64,000 nt of DNA from Halictus rubicundus (Eukaryota > Arthropoda > Insecta > Hymenoptera > Halictidae), in contig NC_135158.1 in assembly GCF_050948215.1 (NCBI RefSeq), positions 4,139,822 through 4,203,821 on the forward strand. The letters run 5' to 3'. The notes beneath the pieces are model-generated. The model worked only from the letters and a program-made list of their open reading frames with translations, was not told the origin of the DNA and searched no databases. Each line of letters begins with the position of its first letter. Position 1 is the first letter of the stretch. The translations under genes were made by a program, and so were the position numbers. Shown in pieces: positions 61,601 to 64,000 of the stretch.

Positions 61601-62479
61601 TCCCAAACAATAAACCTTCGAGAATGACGCCAGATTGTTGGTTTCCTTCTGCACGAGCGACGTTGTACGATGCTAACAAGATGTTAGTATTGCGGGTAAC
61701 ACAATCCTCCCGAATTCACCCCCTCGGGGATCAAATTCTTGATTTAAACTCAACACACTTAAACTTCGGGAACAATCAAAAAGTTCGAGGTCCGACTCTA
61801 AATTCCCCAACAGGTTCAAGTACACTAAAAAATTTACCAGAAATCGTTGCATGAAGTATCGTATGTACTGCCCTTTGATTGGCAAGGAGAGTGAAGGAAT
61901 GGGATGTTAGGAAGGGTTAGTTTAGGGTACGTGGCTAGCATCCGTAGTTGCGGATCGGATAGGTACCCGCGGAATCGTCGGAAACGAGATTCCAGCTCGC
62001 GCGAGGATGGAACGCGAGGGATGTAACGGATCATCGAGATGGGAAACGGTACTTTATTCCCGGCTGGCGTGCTTGCAGCTCTCTTGCGCATGTTAATGCG
62101 CCACCGCGGTGTCACTACGGTTCTTTGTCCTTGGCAATGTCAGGCCGAGCGGTCCCAACTAGACCGACAGTGCTCGTCCTTCGTCCTTTGGGCATTAGAC
62201 CGACGTAACCTGTTTACGGAATTCTGGTTTTCACTTGCCCGGAACCCGTCCTGCGTCACCTGCATCCGCAGGTTGCGCCCCGCTCGGGATTGCCTGTTGT
62301 CAATCAGCGAGCAGCTGCAATTTGGAACTTTAGCGAGATTAACCCTCGGAGCCTCAGAGGCGCCACTAAAAATTGCATATTTAAGTATTGCGTGAGCTAT
62401 TGTATCAATTTGATATCCACAAAATAAAAAAATCATAGTCGATGAATAAAACTGATCTTACCTCTGCAGAATTTACTTG
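58681..62479. other. Non-coding stretch, no gene recognised
   Basis: GC-rich at 59030-59480 and 60360-60760; CA- and C-rich at 60050-60300. A 10-bp inverted pair CCGTGTAAAA/TTTTACACGG spans about 61290-61423. No frame has recognisable content or good splice borders. Confidence 0.45.
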
Positions 62480-63160
62480 GAAAAAAGTATTGAGCCAGCA
62501 GGCAGGTGGCAAAGGTGTAAAAGTAACACGGTTCTGGTCCAGGTGGTGAATTGTCCATAATAATTCTCGGGCAAGTCGGTAGTCAACGCATGGTTCGATC
62601 TGGCGAATCCTCCAGCTGGCCTGAAGGTAGCAAACTGTCTCGCAAATGTCCAATTAGCCCTGCAGGTAGCAAGCTCTTTAGACTAACAAATTTTGAAAAA
62701 CTACAGATCTCCTGAAGGCAGCAAGTCGCCTGGTTTGACTGAATTCTTGAATAAAGTGATAGGTGGTCTTGGAAAGTGTCCAAAAAATAAGTAGTGAACG
62801 TCCCGGTCTTGAGAAGCGTCTGGCATGGTGACAGGTAGCAAATCTTCTAGTCATGGACGAGTGGACAAGGAAATGACTCAATACTGTAGAGTCTTGGACG
62901 AGCCTCGAGGAGACCTAGCAAACCCAACATCCTGGAATCTCGAGTATGCCCACAGGTAGCAAACGATCTACTTTGGGATCCTCTCGAGACTGTGGTCAGC
63001 AAAGAGTCGAGTCCAACAGAAATGGAAGCAGACCGACAGGTAGCAAATTGTCCAGTCCTCCTATAGGACATGTCCACAGGCAGGGAACTCTCTTACCCTA
63101 CGGAATTTGAAGTGTACAGGTAGGACAGGGTTTAGGGGTAGCAAACTGTCTGGTCCTATA
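62480..63160. repeat. Degenerate tandem array, theme ACAGGTAGCAAACTGTCT
   Basis: Variants of CAGGTAGCAAACTGTCT occur near 62495, 62622, 62662, 62713, 62830, 62953, 63038, 63072 and 63137, usually followed by a diverged GTCC. Spacing varies from 34 to 127 bp, so units have been lost or gained. Several overlapping minus-strand frames cross it because it is low in stops; none is recognisable. Confidence 0.7.
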
Positions 63161-64000
63161 GAACACCAATCGGTTGCGGATTTATATGCAAAATAAAAAT
63201 TGTCTCCATTAACTACAAGATCTAGGAGCCAACTAGAAATTTCTAGATGTCCCAAACGGTTCAATTTGACGAAACCTGCTAAAAAATAATTGCTTCCAAA
63301 CAATCCACGATTGTTTTCCAAGGTTACAAACATAGTCTCACTGCAGATCACTTGGACGTTAAAAATTGCTCGAGAATGGACACTGTTCTCATCGCCAGTC
63401 CAAAGCCTCGAGCTCATTGTTCGAAAGACTGACAATGCTAGCAGACGTAACAGGTTCCGAACGGTTCCGCGTACGCGGCCGGTTTCCAGGGATCATGACG
63501 CAACGTGTCGACGAGTTCCAGCGCCACAAGAGCCGTCCTTGATGTCTTTTTCTGGCGTCAAAGTCGTCCCGGTGCACCGGGTCTATTAGAGCAGCATAGG
63601 TAACAAGCGCCGCTTCCGGAATAGGGTTACGATGATCGAGCCGGCAGAAAACGGCGCGGAATCGTCGCGGACCGGTTCTGGAGAATGATCCGGACGAGTC
63701 CCGGTCGGTTTTTTCGCTGTAACGGGAGCACAGGGACTCGGGCACCGGTGTCTTTGCGTCCCGCAGCGGAAATGAAGCGATTAATCAGCGAGGGCGAATC
63801 CGTTTTCAGAGATGGGAAGAAAAGAGACGAAAAAAATGCTGGAAGGCGTTTAATCAATGTTTAAGCCGGTTGGGGGGGGGGGGGGGGGACAGACGACGCC
63901 ATTTCTCTCAGCGACCAGGAAACGCGGAGTCGCGAAACTTTCATTTAACTGGCAAATAAATCTATTCGCTGTTTCCTCGCTGATGTTCCGCCTCGTTTCC
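63161..64000. other. Non-coding stretch, no gene recognised
   Basis: The right edge of the window is GC-rich, with overlapping frames on both strands and no recognisable product. It includes a G17 run at 63872-63888. Confidence 0.45.
63872..63888. repeat. Poly-G run (17 bases)
   Basis: Seventeen consecutive G residues. It could be a genuine homopolymer or a sequencing or assembly artefact. Confidence 0.9.

Noticed and set aside
1..64000. tRNA, rRNA or known microRNA genes
   Set aside because: I looked for tRNA B-box motifs and a few familiar insect microRNA seeds and found no convincing candidate; a covariance-model search would be decisive.

Overview
This is a largely non-coding window of an invertebrate nuclear genome, most likely an insect and plausibly a hymenopteran. 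The inference rests on base composition: GC-rich, CpG-rich stretches alternate with AT-rich ones. Isolated exon-like pieces have GT-AG borders, no operon-like gene packing is visible, and the transposon is of eukaryotic type. No species can be named from the sequence alone. Most open reading frames here are chance frames in GC-rich DNA; many start with TTG or GTG, and their products have no recognisable domain.

The one complete gene is a transposase on the minus strand (16961-18571) inside a 3854-bp DNA transposon (15997-19850). The element ends in CAAGGG...CCCTTG, is bordered by a direct TCA repeat, and has two 936-bp terminal inverted repeats with no mismatch in any stretch I compared. The transposase is intact. 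It has a CENP-B-like helix-turn-helix region, a DDE_1 (pogo/Tigger-like) catalytic core with three aspartates, and a cysteine-rich C-terminal tail. A 167-bp unit is duplicated at the inner edge of the left repeat and includes the last codons of the transposase, so the inverted repeats contain copied 3' gene sequence. This is the most interesting structure in the window.

Host-gene signal is thin. One good internal exon lies at 26836-26915 (+), between a strong polypyrimidine-AG acceptor and a GTAAG donor. A weaker first-coding-exon candidate lies at 47050-47108 (+), with a fair start context, an in-frame upstream stop and a GTAAGT donor. The rest reads as intron or intergenic DNA.

That non-coding DNA is full of decayed repeats: at least ten degenerate tandem arrays with units from about 27 to 200 bp (9.7, 12.9, 15.1, 25.8, 31.7, 37.1, 39.7, 52.0, 58.0 and 62.5 kb), two small inverted-repeat elements sharing an internal GC-rich module (7.8 and 36.0 kb), a palindrome-rich region at 22.1-23.8 kb, and several microsatellites. 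No tRNA, rRNA or CRISPR array was recognised.
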